In this document: one piece after another, positions 1 through 11,924 of the stretch | Position numbering within the stretch: the first letter of the stretch is position 1 | How the letters are laid out: the number at the start of each line of letters is the position of its first letter | NCBI GenBank assembly: GCA_011032825.1 | Contig: JAADJZ010000017.1 | Coordinates: 682,001-746,000, forward strand | Reading direction: 5' to 3' | Source: Massariosphaeria phaeospora | Taxonomy: Eukaryota > Ascomycota > Dothideomycetes > Pleosporales | Length of the DNA stretch: 64,000 bases | Made by a program: the position numbers and the translations under genes | Notes under the pieces: model-generated | Database searches by the model: none | What the model was told of the DNA's origin: nothing | What the model saw: only the letters and a program-made list of their open reading frames with translations

Positions 1-84
1 TAGTGCCATGAGGTAATACGATGACGACCAGTACTGTTGCTTGAGTGGGGCTAATACGACCCTTGTGGCTTCGATCCTTCAGCA

Positions 85-822
85 ATGATCACAGTGCGTG
101 TGGGAGAAGAAACAGAAGAAACAGAATCAAAAGACTTCCTGGTTCATGAGTCTATACTCAGCTCACGTTCCGAGTTCTTTCGCCGCGCCATGAACGGGAA
201 ATGGCCGGAAGCAGATACACGAGTAGTCGAACTATCGGAAGACGACCCCGACTTATTCGGAATCTATCTCAATCATGTCTACACCGAAAAACTCCCAGTC
301 GGAGAGACGGACAGCGATCAACTCGTCAAACTCGATTACGGAGTGTTCTACAAAGAGACCCAGAAAGAATACGACCTGTTATTCCGACTCTATATCTTCG
401 GCGAGAAAGTACAGGATACTTTGTTCAAGAACGATGTTATCACTAGCGTCCACACCATATCTTCTCTAAGACACATGAATGGAAGCTGGAGCATCCCCAC
501 GACTGCAGCGGTGGCTCTCGTGTATGACGGAACGCCGGAAGCGAGTCCGGCTCGACGCCTGATAGTAGACTTGCGGAGCGACATAACCTTTCAGCATATG
601 CAGCGCTCAAAGCATGGATCGAGATTCGAGGAACTTCCGAAAGAATATTAGGCCGACCTTGCCTTGGTTTTGCAAAAGCATCGTCTGAAGCCGAAGGAGT
701 ATGTTGCTGAGACAGAGGGTGTTCTGGCCTACATGGAATCCGAAGAGAACAAACCCGAGTCAACCCCCCCGGAACAAGTTCAATCCTCATGTGAAGAATA
801 TACCTGTGCGCAGAAGCTATGA
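85..822 (+). pseudogene. BTB/POZ domain protein gene with in-frame stop
   Basis: The reading frame opens with ATG at 85 and encodes a BTB/POZ-like fold: FLVHESILSSRSEFFRRAMN, then a (K/R)WPEA...VELSEDDP strand and an IYLNHVYT helix, the core of the fungal BTB family that mediates protein-protein contacts, often with cullin-3 ligases. A TAG at 649-651 ends the 188-residue product, but the same frame stays open to a TGA at 820-822 and adds 56 residues (ADLALVLQKHRLKPK...) of the kind expected in the helical part after the BTB core. I therefore read this as one gene of about 245 codons with a nonsense mutation; a single-base change of a TTG or similar codon would explain it. A short active protein ending at 651 is possible. 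Many ascomycetes carry large, fast-decaying sets of such BTB genes. Confidence 0.6.
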
Positions 823-1628
823 GATTGGAAGCCTTGCACGTTACAGGAGAGAGGATACAGCTTCCATGGGTTGGTTGAAATGGTAGTCTTTTGAGGACTA
901 GCGAGTGTCGCGAGCACACAACATCACTAAACCATGATTCCCATAGATCTCGTTAACAGACTCGGTTTGTTCGGTACTGTGTCTTGGTGTATTGACAGGA
1001 GAGAGGAGAAGTTCGGTGTTGGGTCCTATAATGGCAAATGCGAATTGATTGACGGGTTTGGATCTGTATACATAAGTAGCAGATCGAGAGTACCTTCAAT
1101 TCATAATGCAAAGTTATGTGAGGCCTTCAATGATGAGTAACTATGGCGCTTATCTTTTGGCGTTGCTCCTAGGCCGCCACCCTGGCATTTTCCGATGTTA
1201 CCTCTACAAGCCCTGCATACAATGCCTACTATAGTAGATACAACAGGGTTTTGTAAAGATAAAGGTAGACTATTTACCAGTCGCCAAAACCTCCTAGGCT
1301 GTCAAGAAGATCGCCTGAAGTCTTCTTTATCAGAAATGGATTCTGCTAGGGGTCCTCGTACCTGTGCACTAGATTTGCCATCTAGTTGGACCAACTCTTG
1401 AAGGATTTCTGATGGTTTGCAACCGTTGTCTTGTGGAATGAAATCGCGTCGAATTTTTGTAGTTGAGAGCGCACCAGACGCCCGAAATGAACAGAACCGA
1501 ACCTTGGCTTACGTAAGTTCGCCAAATAAATGGGTCGATTCTACCTCAATACCCTTCCATCACCTCTCACCCATCTTACCACATTTCCGCTACGACACAG
1601 AACCCGCCGAAATCCGTAGGAAACTGTG
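823..1628. other. Gene-free interval
   Basis: About 0.8 kb between the two damaged accessory genes. Only short overlapping frames without recognisable domains are present. The 1.5-1.6 kb part should hold the promoter of the next gene. I see no repeat or RNA gene. Confidence 0.5.
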
Positions 1629-2345
1629 ATGTCAGTTGAACCCACTGGACGAACGAGCGACGTCGTATTCTTGGAACTTCCGGCCGAAATCAGAAACGAG
1701 ATTTACAGTTACTTAACACCGCTGCATGCCTACAGCGATATATGCGAAGGCTTGGTCTTATCCTGCAAACAAGTGAGCAGCGAATACACTCGACTCGCTG
1801 TGCTGCTTGTTTCGAAACTCGTCAAAAAAGTCCTGGCCGAATGTAAAGCGGACGAAAAAGATCCTCCGCCTGAAGGGGGGAACTGGCTCCATTGGCAGCA
1901 GATGGACGTATCTATTCCAGGGACATTCAAGGAGCTCACGAGCTTGACTGTTCAGCTTCCGGCCTCTTTACGCCACCGTTCCTATTGGAGTACCAAGTCG
2001 ATACATTACGATATTTCCTACCATTATCGCCGGCCATTAAACAGACTCTACTCGCTTCACCTCTCTCAAATCGAAATCAAGATTAGGGATGATCATCCGA
2101 TTGAAAGAAAAGACTTTTCCGGAAAATACACGCCGACCCAAGTTTACCATGCTCTCGCTAAGTAATTATTTACCATAGTACAAGATGAGTGTCCCATAAA
2201 TGCTAAATACGTTGTTTACGACTGGAGAAATCGCATGCAAGAACAACGAACACGTCCGGTCGGGATGTTTGTCGCACACATTCAGTCATTGTGTGTCTAT
2301 CGAGCAGGGATCGATTTCCGTTTAGGCGATGGCCAGAGTCCGTGA
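1629..2345 (+). pseudogene. 2EXR/F-box-like hypothetical protein with in-frame stop
   Basis: From the ATG at 1629 the protein starts with a short tail and then FLELPAEIRNEIYSYLTP, the hallmark N-terminal motif of the fungal 2EXR/F-box-like families (LPxEIRxxIY), followed by LSCKQVSSEY, the usual second helix. A TAA at 2163-2165 gives a 178-residue product. The same frame continues for 59 more codons to a TGA at 2343-2345 and reads as protein (YVVYDWRNRMQEQRTRPVGM...), so the stop looks like a nonsense mutation inside a gene of about 238 codons. An intron cannot remove it cleanly, because the only nearby GT...AG pair is 17 bases long. Function is unknown; the family is large and lineage-specific. 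The neighbouring BTB gene shows the same kind of lesion. Confidence 0.55.
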
Positions 2346-2917
2346 TGCCCTCTAGCTATGGTCGGACATCTCATTCGGGAACGACAGGGCATCTCTATGT
2401 CTCGGAATCAATGGTACGACTAGGAAAGAATTCCATGGCGAAAATCATACGAAGATACATACTGACAGTTTTTTAGTCTTGTAAGTATTTTATGCCGCAT
2501 CTCACTTTGGGACCACTTCTTTATCATTATGTAGGCGGGATGTTCAACCTGACGACACGGTCGTTAAAATTTGAGGGCGTGCATCTTCCTGTTATAGTCT
2601 ACACACGCTCTGATAGGATAACTATACATACTGTTTGCCTTATTAAAATCCTTCACAAGGCACCCAGTGTACTATCCGCTCCTGGCATGATTCTCCCGTA
2701 TCCGTGAAGTCCACCATCGTAAACTAAGCCCTAGAAAGTTTAACCCGCATATTACTCCGTAGACTCTAGAACTACGTGTCTTCTACAATGGTTTGCCCAT
2801 GTTCCTACTGTCCGGTCCAATACGTGGCATGAGCATGATTAGGCAACCATTTAGGATAACAAGGAGTGGACCCAACACTAGCACTTGTCGCATCCAAACA
2901 AATAGTCTCATCTACCC
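2346..2917. other. Gene-free interval
   Basis: About 0.57 kb upstream of the membrane protein gene. Short frames only. I see no repeat, RNA gene or clear promoter element. Confidence 0.5.
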
Positions 2918-3847
2918 ATGGCTAAATACCTGCATCATCCGCTTGTGATAATGCTCGCTCTCTCGTTTCTATTGCTCTTTCCAATATACTCAATATGGTT
3001 CTACACAACGTCCGAGGCCCAGCTGCAGATAGATGTTGTACCCGACGACACAAAGCGCATTTCCCACCAGGTGGCCTCAGATCCTTACCAAGACGTCATA
3101 GCATATAACGCATCATGGTTCGACGCCGATGGCACCCCGCTCTTTTATTCAGCATGGCGCGTCAGACGAGGACTCGTTCCACCAGAGCCAAGCGCTCGTT
3201 CGACACTCACGAGGCACGGAGCTCGCGTTGCGTGCTGGCCCAGTACCGGTGGCGTCTGGATCAAGCATGCCGATGTCGTCGACCTGGACTTCCTCGGACT
3301 CAACAGACTGCGCGACGTCCCGCGCCATCTCAACAACCCAACCGCCGAAGACGCGTTTTGCAAGAAACTCACACTGAACGGCGCTGAGTGGTGGAAGCTG
3401 CCTCCGGACTTTGAAAGTCGCAATGCGCTTGGAGCAGACAAGTTCGCGTGTCGAACACTGGAGGAGTGCTTTGCGCCAGATATCACCAACCCTTACCTCA
3501 TAGCGTGGCCGGAGGCGCTACTCAGTACCTGCTACATCTCGAAGAAGCAGGCTGAGGCTGCCGGTGGTGACGCGTTAGGTGGTTACCATAACGCGCTCGA
3601 CATGGAGGAGCGCTGCGAAATCATCCGGAGGCTAGGCGGCAGGGAATGTTACTGCCGGAAGTATTGCGCTGAGCTACAGTTTCTGGACTGGGGTCGCAGA
3701 GATCCGGACGATGAGAACTGCGGTGAGATGTTTGAGTTGCGGGATATAGAGGACGGATACCTGCCGGATCCTTTTCCGAGGAGAGAGCTCATTAATTGGG
3801 CTAGGAAGTTTTGCGCCCACCCTGGCCGTTGCCTGAATTCGTTGTAG
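2918..3847 (+). CDS. Single-pass type II membrane protein with cysteine-rich domain, unknown function
   Basis: Intronless gene for 309 residues. A short basic start (MAKYLHHP) precedes one hydrophobic segment at about residues 8-30, which suggests a signal anchor with the rest in the secretory lumen or outside the cell. The large soluble part carries 12 cysteines (including a CYCRKYC cluster and a C-terminal CAHPGRC pair), an even number that fits disulfide bonding. It is also rich in tryptophan, as in GAEWWKLPPDFES and GGVWIKHADV. I do not recognise the family; proteins of this layout are common orphans in Dothideomycetes. Start choice: the ATG at 2918 is the first in frame and directly precedes the membrane segment. 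It could be a glycan-related or cell-wall protein, but nothing in the sequence proves it. Confidence 0.75.
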   Translation: MAKYLHHPLVIMLALSFLLLFPIYSIWFYTTSEAQLQIDVVPDDTKRISHQVASDPYQDVIAYNASWFDADGTPLFYSAWRVRRGLVPPEPSARSTLTRHGARVACWPSTGGVWIKHADVVDLDFLGLNRLRDVPRHLNNPTAEDAFCKKLTLNGAEWWKLPPDFESRNALGADKFACRTLEECFAPDITNPYLIAWPEALLSTCYISKKQAEAAGGDALGGYHNALDMEERCEIIRRLGGRECYCRKYCAELQFLDWGRRDPDDENCGEMFELRDIEDGYLPDPFPRRELINWARKFCAHPGRCLNSL

Positions 3848-4312
3848 AGAGTAGCGATGATGCGATACTGCGGATTATGGGCAATGGAACTAGCGTACGA
3901 AGTAATATCGAGCAGACTTTAAAGAATAGCTTTGAGCGATGGACCAAGCAGTGGATAAGGATTGTTTGATGCAATAATTTTGACGCGGTAACACGGAATC
4001 ACGTTGTCGGTACGTGCACCAATCGGATCACATCTGCCCGGGCATGTCTGTGAACTGCCCCCGCCTATCTTTTCGTCGATTCGATGAATACTGCAATATC
4101 TCGCTCTTTCGCATGATTAGACCGAGGACGCCAGGTGTATAGCCAACATCGTTACACCGAACGCTGGACTCTTGCTCATGCGGGGGCTAAAAGCTCCAGG
4201 GCTAAGCCCCCTCAGGCGTGTTTCGCGGTGTCCTTGTCTCCTCACCTCCCAGGCATCAACACTAACCCTCCGCAACTAACACTGCAGGACGAGGATTCCC
4301 ACGGCTGCCACG
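3848..4312. other. Intergenic interval, includes promoter of DUF726 gene
   Basis: About 0.46 kb between same-strand genes. It holds the 3' end of the membrane protein gene and the presumed promoter and leader of the next gene. A GC-rich imperfect hairpin lies near 4182-4212. No other feature is seen. Confidence 0.4.
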
Positions 4313-7173
4313 ATGCTCTACAAAGTTGCCAATGTCATCACAGGCTCTGGCTCCGAAGCTTCAAAGCCAGATGAAGGCGCTTCCCTGACATCCGTCCTGG
4401 AGACACCAGCTCTCCGCGTCGAGCTCGCACTGCTCGTGCTGCTGTGTACTGATGCAATGCGCAGCGACCTTCTCGCGACCTTTGATCCAAAAAAGACGCA
4501 CGAGACTACCTCTTCGACCGCTCCTCCGCCTCCTTCCCCGAAGCCGCTGAGTCCGGCCCAAGACCTCCTTAGCTTTGACGAGCCACAAGACGAGTCGGCG
4601 ATGGCTGCAGAGCGAGCTTACAAGGCGAGGCAAAGAGAAGTCGAGTCAACACCAATGCAGGGGCTCCGCAGGAGTGGTCTGACTTTCTTCGATAAGTGGC
4701 GTGCGGGCGTTATGCATCGCATATGCGATGTGCTCTGCGTGCGAGGGGAGATGGTGCGGCAAGCAAAGACCAAAAGAAAACAAGTCCTAGAAGAGACGGA
4801 GCGGCAGAAACAGGGGAACTCGCTCTTGATTGACTTTGGTGGGGATCCATTCGGAAGCTACGCGCAGACAAGCAGCCGGAAGACGCTGGGTCGCTATGAG
4901 GTTATTGAGACCAAACTCCTTCATTTCGAGGAAGAGAAACGGGTGCTGATTCTGCATTGTCTGCTACTCCTACTGCTGAGTTTAGAACACTATCCCGCAC
5001 ATTCAAGGGTTCTTCTGCTGCACATGACAAGTAGTATGGGGCTTGGAGCAGATCTCCTGGCGGAGCATGAGAAATCGGTTGCACAGGGCCTGCTTGCAAC
5101 AGCAGCTTCCCAGATGGATGCCGAGGAGAGTGCTAAGAAGCAAGCATCGAACGATGCTGCTACGAGGAGATGGAAGGTCGGCTTAGCTGCCGTGGGCGGT
5201 GCGGTCCTCATCGGTGTCACAGGAGGCTTGGCTGCTCCTCTACTAGCCGCTGGGATAGGCACTGTTATGGGCGGCCTGGGTCTTGGTGTAGTTTCCACCT
5301 ATCTTGGAGCTCTCGCAGGTAGCTCTGTCCTCGTAGGTTCCTTGTTTGGTGCGTATGGCGCGAAGATGACAGGGAACATCATGCAGAAATACGCAAAGGA
5401 AGTTCAAGACTTTGAGTTCATTCCCGTTCGAGGTATGTACTATACAGACTCTGAATGGATCGATCCCCATATGAACTGACATATTCCTCAGACCCCAACC
5501 GACCCTCAATTCAACGTGAGGAAGAATGGGCGGAGGAGCTGGATGCTCGTGATTCTACCAAACGCGAACAGCATCGACTACGTGTCAGCATCGGCATCAG
5601 CGGATGGCTCACGTCACCTTCAGACGTCAACAAGCCGTGGGAAGTCATCAGTGCCTCCAGCACGGAACCGTTCGCTCTTCGCTTTGAACTAGACGCTATG
5701 CTCCGCATGGGAAATTCGCTTAACGACGTTCTCTTCAGCTACGCTTGGGACAGTGTCACGCATACAATCATCAGTCGTACCCTTCTTGGTGCGCTCTACG
5801 CCGGATTGTGGCCTCTTGGATTGGTAAAAGCTGCTAGTGTCCTTGATAATCCGTTTTCCGTAGCCCTGGCCCGAGCAGACAAAGCTGGAAAGGTTCTTGC
5901 CCATGCTCTGATCGATGGCGTGCAAGGGAAACGTCCCGTCACGCTCATGGGGTATTCGATAGGTGCTCGTGTCATCTACTCATGTCTGGTCGAGCTTGCG
6001 GAGCAGAACGCATTCGGTCTCATCGAATCGGTCGTCCTGATGGGTGCACCGGTGCCTTCGGATAGCAGAACCTGGAGGCAGATTCGCTCTGTAGTCGCCG
6101 CTCGGGTCGTAAACGTATACAGCACTGAGGACTACATCCTCGGCTTCCTGTACCGGTCTACAAAGCTGCAGATGGGCGTCGCTGGTCTCCAAGAAGTCCA
6201 GGACATTTTCGGCATCGAAAACGCAGATATGAGTAAGTTGGTGAACGGCCACGACAAGTACCGCTTTCTAGTTGGGACAATCTTGGTGAAGCTCGGCTTC
6301 GGTGATGTCGAGTTCAACAAGGTGGCTGAGCAGGAGAGGGCGCTCGAACTGGCGGAAAGCAAGAAACAACAGGTTAGGGAGCATGTGAAGAAGCACAACA
6401 AGGATAGTCAGAAGCCGGATCCTGCGAGCCATGGCGCAGCGGAGATGATAGTCGTGCGCGATCAGCAGAGAAACGAGTTGGTAGACGTCTCTGATCCTGT
6501 ACGGGAGCGCACCGCGTCAGCTCCTGCACAGAGACCTACCGTACAGCAGCATGCATCCAGTGAGCAACAAACACCTCGCCGACCTATGGTGCTGCAGCAG
6601 CGGTCAGGACAACAGCCCTCAATCCGACGACACGCAACCACGCCAAACGGCCCTCCCCCTACTCTGCAGGACCCAAGCAGCCCACCTGCACCCGACATGG
6701 ACCCTCTATCCGGCAACATCCCCACCTCAACCCGCACCTCACCACCTCCAGCCCGCCCGTCAACCTTCCCAGTCGCTTCCCTCCAACACCCCCACCAAAT
6801 CCCCTCAAACATAGTCCCCACCCCCGCGGCGCCCCCCCAACGCACAAATTTCGCCGCACCATCACCCACTCCAGACAACGAGCAAAACCACAAGATAGCA
6901 ATGCAGGACATCGACAACCAGAAATACGCGCCCTCGTTAGGAGCCATGCTGCGCAGCACGTCTCAATCTGCGGCGTCTGCATCTGAGCCATCTACTACTG
7001 TATCGGCGGAGAACGCAAGCGTTGCTGCCGCAGACTCTGACTTGCACTCTGACAGTGACGACGTTGAAGCTGAAACCGAAGATGAAGATGAAGACGAGAC
7101 GAGTAGCGAGTTCGGCGAACTGAGTTCGGTGGAGCCGACACCTTTGGACGACAATGACTTTGGACTTATGTAA
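4313..7173 (+). CDS. DUF726 family alpha/beta-hydrolase membrane protein (TMCO4/Mil1-like)
   Basis: Two exons, 4313-5432 and 5492-7173, joined through a 59-base intron (donor GTATGT, branch CTGAC, acceptor CAG), give 933 residues. The middle holds a glycine- and alanine-rich hydrophobic hairpin (KVGLAAVGGAVLIGVTGGL..., about residues 285-350). After it comes a hydrolase-like domain with the nucleophile elbow GYSIGAR, serine 529, inside TLMGYSIGARVIYSCL; this architecture defines DUF726 (human TMCO4, yeast YFL034W/Mil1). The last 300 residues are a disordered Pro/Ser/Gln-rich tail ending in an acidic stretch. Yeast Mil1 has been tied to AP-1 clathrin adaptor traffic; a lipase activity is presumed, not shown. 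The GRxxSxG-type elbow and membrane hairpin make the family call firm, while the exact role stays open. Confidence 0.88.
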
Positions 7174-7954
7174 TGATACCATAGCGCTCATCCTTCTTAT
7201 TTATTATTTCTGGCCCAGCCGTGGCCTGTCGTGGCGTTTTCGCCCTCGGACTTTGCTTCGCACCCCACCCGCATCTCCGTGTCCGATCACCCGTTGATTC
7301 TACTATACATACCCGGATTGATTAACCCAACCCCCTTAAACTAGTAAGAGTTTTATGCATTGCGAAGAGTGGGAAATGGGCCTGCTTACTTAGTACGAGC
7401 ACATTCTCGGCGATCTCGCGGTAGCGCTTCGACTTGTAGCGAGAGCACAATCTAAGTCAGTCAAGCGCAGAAAAGAACATCCGTGAATGCAAAGCTCGTT
7501 CCTTTCCACTCCTTACCAGGTGTTTCTCTGTGTGTTATACCACCACAGCAAACTACGTGTTTCAATAAACTTCACTGCTACCCACTGCTCTAATCTCGGT
7601 ATCCCGAGCGGTAGATTAATCAACGGTGATGCACAGATCAACTGGGACGTTGCTGAGTGTGAGAGATACCCTCGAGGTTTTATACATGTAGAGCTAGTCT
7701 AATCCCTCCAAGTCATGCCAGAATATCATGTCCAATCAGGATAGAGTGCAAGTTGGCCGGCAACGGCTCATATGATGCGTGGTCGACCTTTCGCACGAGC
7801 GTGTGCCTACGCCATGCAAAGTAACCCAAATGAAAGCTGCACTCCCAAAGGATATATCCGCAGAAATTTTCCCCTAATGCGCCCATTCACCGAACATAGC
7901 CTGTTCACCAAATGTCGTAGGCGCCCTGTAAGCACTTCGGCCTCAGCCACCCAC
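7174..7954. other. Convergent 3' intergenic region
   Basis: About 0.78 kb between the ends of the DUF726 gene (plus strand) and SMC6 (minus strand). It should hold both 3' UTRs. Only short frames without domains occur. Confidence 0.5.
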
Positions 7955-10900
7955 CTACCCGAAGTTAATCGTTGTTTGGCCGCGGTCCGGATCTCGCATT
8001 CTGTTTGTAATTTGTCAGATCTGTCAAAAGCTCTCAATCTTTGATAAACATACCGGATGATCCTGACATCGTCTTGGCTGTCGACATTGTCCATTGCCTG
8101 GGGAGTGATTATGATGTACTGGCGTCCAATGGCTTGTCGCGCAGCATTGATTATCATGTTCATGGCGCGGTCGCGATTGACTGAGTCCATGAAGACGTCG
8201 CTTTGAATGGTCAGCTGGTAGCTCGAAAAGCACGGAAAACAACTGTGCACGTACAATTCATCAAGGCATCGGATCGGGGAGCCCATGGCATCCCACAGAG
8301 AGAGCAAGAGACAGACGGTGGCAAATGATTTTTCACCACCCGAAAGAGTATTGGTCTGTCGTCCGGCGCCACTGGCGACATTCGTATCGGGTTGAACCTT
8401 GCACAGTTAGCAAAAAACTACGTTAGGGAGCTGTTACTCGTACATGTATTTCGAGTTGTCTACTGTTGTGATCGATGGACATAGTTCCCCTGTAAGATCT
8501 CTCTGCGAGAAGGTAGCTGAAGGTAACGCGGGCTCGAAGTGCAATCTCTGAACGGAAGCGATTCCAGCGCGTTCGACGTTGCACTAGGGCATTTTGCATG
8601 AACTAGTTAACAGTCAGTAGATCTCAAACAGCTCTGGACAGAAGCCTCACGATTTGTATACTGTGGTTCCTGAGGTACTCTTCTCTTGCGTTTTTGTGCT
8701 GCCGTTTCGCGTCGTTGGCCTCCGCAAGCAGTTCATCCTCGGATCCACCAAGACTGTTCTCCAGGGTTTCCCGAATTTTCACCAGTGCCAAGCGTTTATT
8801 GTTGAGCGAGTCAAACGTTGCGCCTTTAGGAACCTGTACGCGGGGACATATGATCTCAGCTTGAGATACATAAGTCCGGATCTCCTCTAATTGCTGCGTG
8901 TACCTATCTTCCCACACCGATTTGTTTTGAACGGCGGCGTCGATTTGTTCTAGTGCGTGGTTCTTATCTCGCAAGGCGTCTGACCGCTGGTTACCGAGTT
9001 TTTGGGCCTTATCCTGTGCGGCCTTGTGTTTGCGACTGAGCATTGCCAGGCGTTCGTCGACATCCTTGAGATTGTGATTGTTGACGCGATTATTGGCATC
9101 AAGTTTGTCTTTCCCAACAATCGTGTCCTGATATTGGCCTTCCTGAAACTGGAGTTCTCCTCGTGCAGTGTCCAGATCACCTTGCAGCTGTTCAATTGCT
9201 GCGGCGTCCGGTGTGGCTGCACTAAGTTCCGACTCTAATGTCTCCACGTTGGTCTGAGCCTGTTGGAAAGCAACTTTGAAACGCTTATGCTCCCTGTAAT
9301 GTTCTTGTATACTAGCTTCACAGGCACGGAGTTGGGTTCGTAACTCTCTAGCTTCCGCTTCAATGCTCCGTACTTCCCCTTGAATTCGTTCAAGATTTGC
9401 TTTTTCGGCCCTGGAACAGTTAGAAGCTTATTTAAGTATAAGCTTGTGTGAGATACCTGAGCTGCGGCTCTTTGTCGGCTTGCATGCGCAGCTGTCCGTT
9501 GTATCCCTCAATTGGACCAACACCGACATTACCGGAGGACGTTATATTGAAGATATGACCCCTGCGAGGACCGTCATCTGCCATCGAGAAACACTGTATA
9601 ACATTGTTTCTTGGCGGGCCACCAGCATTCATGAAATCATGTGCTTCACTCCGCGTTTCGATAAGGACGGTTTGATCAATACGGGCGTTGATGATCAGTT
9701 GGTTCCGGACCAAATGGTTGTTGATCTATTCTGATATCAGTACGTTTTTACGATTGTCATCCGGGTAAGTCATACCTGGAGCACTCTCATCCAGGTCTGC
9801 AGCTTCGGATCTGGCTCATGTCCAGCTGTGTCAATCACGTTGCCGTTTCCAATCAGGACTCCACCGTTGCTGTTCAAATCAGCATTTCAGAGTCTTGCTC
9901 TTTTACGATTAACTTACTATCCACATCTCTTCATTAAAGCACTCAATCGGACCTGGTCGTTTTTATTGGTGACCACGAATGAGTTTAGAGTATGGGCAAA
10001 TTGCTTCTCCAGTATGTGTCCCCACTCCGGCTTAAGCAGTTGCACATATCGACCCAGTGGGCCAGTTGGCGGATCCCGAAACCCACCGTCATTTTCAATC
10101 GCATGTATGAGGCTGAGAAGGCTACGATGGTAAGAATCTTGCCAGCGGCGTTGACCTCTCCCCAGCTGGTCAATGCTGTCTTTAGACCTTTTCTCCTCCA
10201 GTTTTTTGCTTCGCAACCGCTCGTCCGTGGGATTTATTCGATCTTGAACACTAGTATGCCGATCTGTCAATCTGGATTTACTGCTGGTGTGGTTTTCCCA
10301 CTCAGCCTTGACTTGTTGACAACGTTCTTTGGCCTCGTCGAGCTCGCGCATTTTCTCAGCATGAACGCCGTTGTCGGCTTCTGCTTGGCGTTGCCGGAGC
10401 TCTTCAATTTGCGATTCATATTTCTTGATATTACTCTTCCTGCTCGTAATAAGACTCGCGATATCACGCATTTCAGTCTTCATAGTGATCAGTATAGACA
10501 ACAGCGTCCGGGGGGATGAAACATACTTTAGCCTTGATGAGTTCTTTTCTTGTTTCGTCAAATTTTCCCTTGCATTCCATGCGCTCTTGCTCGGCAGGTT
10601 CAATGGCATCTTCGCACTCTTGGACTTCTTGCTTTGCGGTCTCCCAGAGCTGATTAATTTCATCGTATTTATCAGAATTGGTCTGTGCTTCTTCCGTCCT
10701 CTGCTTAATCAAGTCGCCGACACGATCGATTTCCTCCTGCAATTCTTTCGCTTTCTAGCACATATTAGTCTCGAACTAGGCAGGGTAAGTCGAGCACCTA
10801 CCGCTTCTTCCTGTTGCACTTGGGCCCATGCTGCTTGATGTGCCAACGCCCTCTCGTCGTCACGCCTACGTCCGAGACTGTGCGCCTGCTTAGCTAGCTT

Positions 10901-11924
10901 TACAGCGTCTTCTGCTCGCTTTCGGTATCTATCCAGGTCACCTTCTAGCACCTCACGCTTTGCTTGATGCTCGTTTAGATCGTTCGTGATCGTTGCGTAG
11001 TCCCTACTCAGCGTTTCGAGCTGAGTACCCAGGAGGAAGAACTTGTATTTGTCCTTCGGGGTAGAGTGATTGAGAAACTGACGGGCGGCGTCCTGTGTAA
11101 GGACGTTCATCGGATTATCAATTTGCAGAGCAAAAGCATCAACGATGTCCTCTAAGTCTGCCTTCTTAGTGGACACTATTTTACCGTTTCTGTCCTTGAG
11201 TTTGAACCCGGAAGATCCTGTTTTGTTGAAATGCCGCTCAACGATGATCGAATCACCGTACTGGTTGTACTTGTATGCCCCAGAGCCTTGATTCTTGAGT
11301 TTTACTGCCAGGTTGCAGAAGCTGAAAACAGGCATTAGCTATCATTCCGAGGCCGTGGGACTCGATAAGCTCACTCTTTGCCTTCCTTGATGAAGGACTT
11401 GAGACTCTGGCCACGGTTCGTTGATGTAGCTTTACCACCAAGACACAGTGTCAGTGCAGTGAGGACCGCACTCTTTCCACTGCCGTTGTTGCCAATTATG
11501 AAATTTATGAGCGGACCCAATGGCACGGTGAGCTGCTCATGACACATGAAATTCGTGCAGCGTATCTCTTCTATTATGCCAGTTTCCGATGCTTGATTCT
11601 GCTTGCCCCGGTTCTCTTGAAGCTGCTTGGTGACGACCTGGGTCGTGCGCAAGAAGTTGGCCTCATCAGCGGCTTCGTCGTGCCCCTCGACGCCTGGGGC
11701 CTGCACTTCAAGATGTGTAGATGCGATCTCGGCGGAGGATTCTCGGTCGCTAGACTCTAGAGTAGAGTGACGAGGTCGCTTGCCCTGTCAGAAGTGTTAG
11801 TAGCTAATTGGCAGGTGAGGGGGGGAGGGGCACTTGCGCGACTCTTCACAGCCACATCGCCGTTGACAGACTCAAGAGCGTCTGTGGGCGCTCGGACCCG
11901 CTTTGTTGGCCGTACAGGCGCCAT
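7955..11924 (-). CDS. smc6: SMC6, subunit of the Smc5/6 DNA repair complex
   Basis: Twelve exons on the minus strand: 11850-11924, 11375-11784, 10802-11321, 10527-10754, 9918-10477, 9776-9869, 9457-9725, 8651-9410, 8444-8602, 8255-8397, 8054-8200 and 7955-8000. All frames join and total 1136 residues, the usual SMC6 length. The head has Walker A GNNGSGKS (123-130) followed by [13 protein letters not shown], which is specific to SMC6. Two long coiled coils flank a hinge (ending near [15 protein letters not shown]). The C-terminal head has the ABC signature LSGGEKS (1043-1049) and Walker B CLDEFDVFMD, created across an intron; the chain ends [18 protein letters not shown]6 pairs with Smc5 and Nse subunits to handle recombination intermediates at stalled forks in the nucleus. 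Introns are only 46-66 bases. The first donor (GTGAAG at 11849) is the least certain boundary. Confidence 0.95.
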
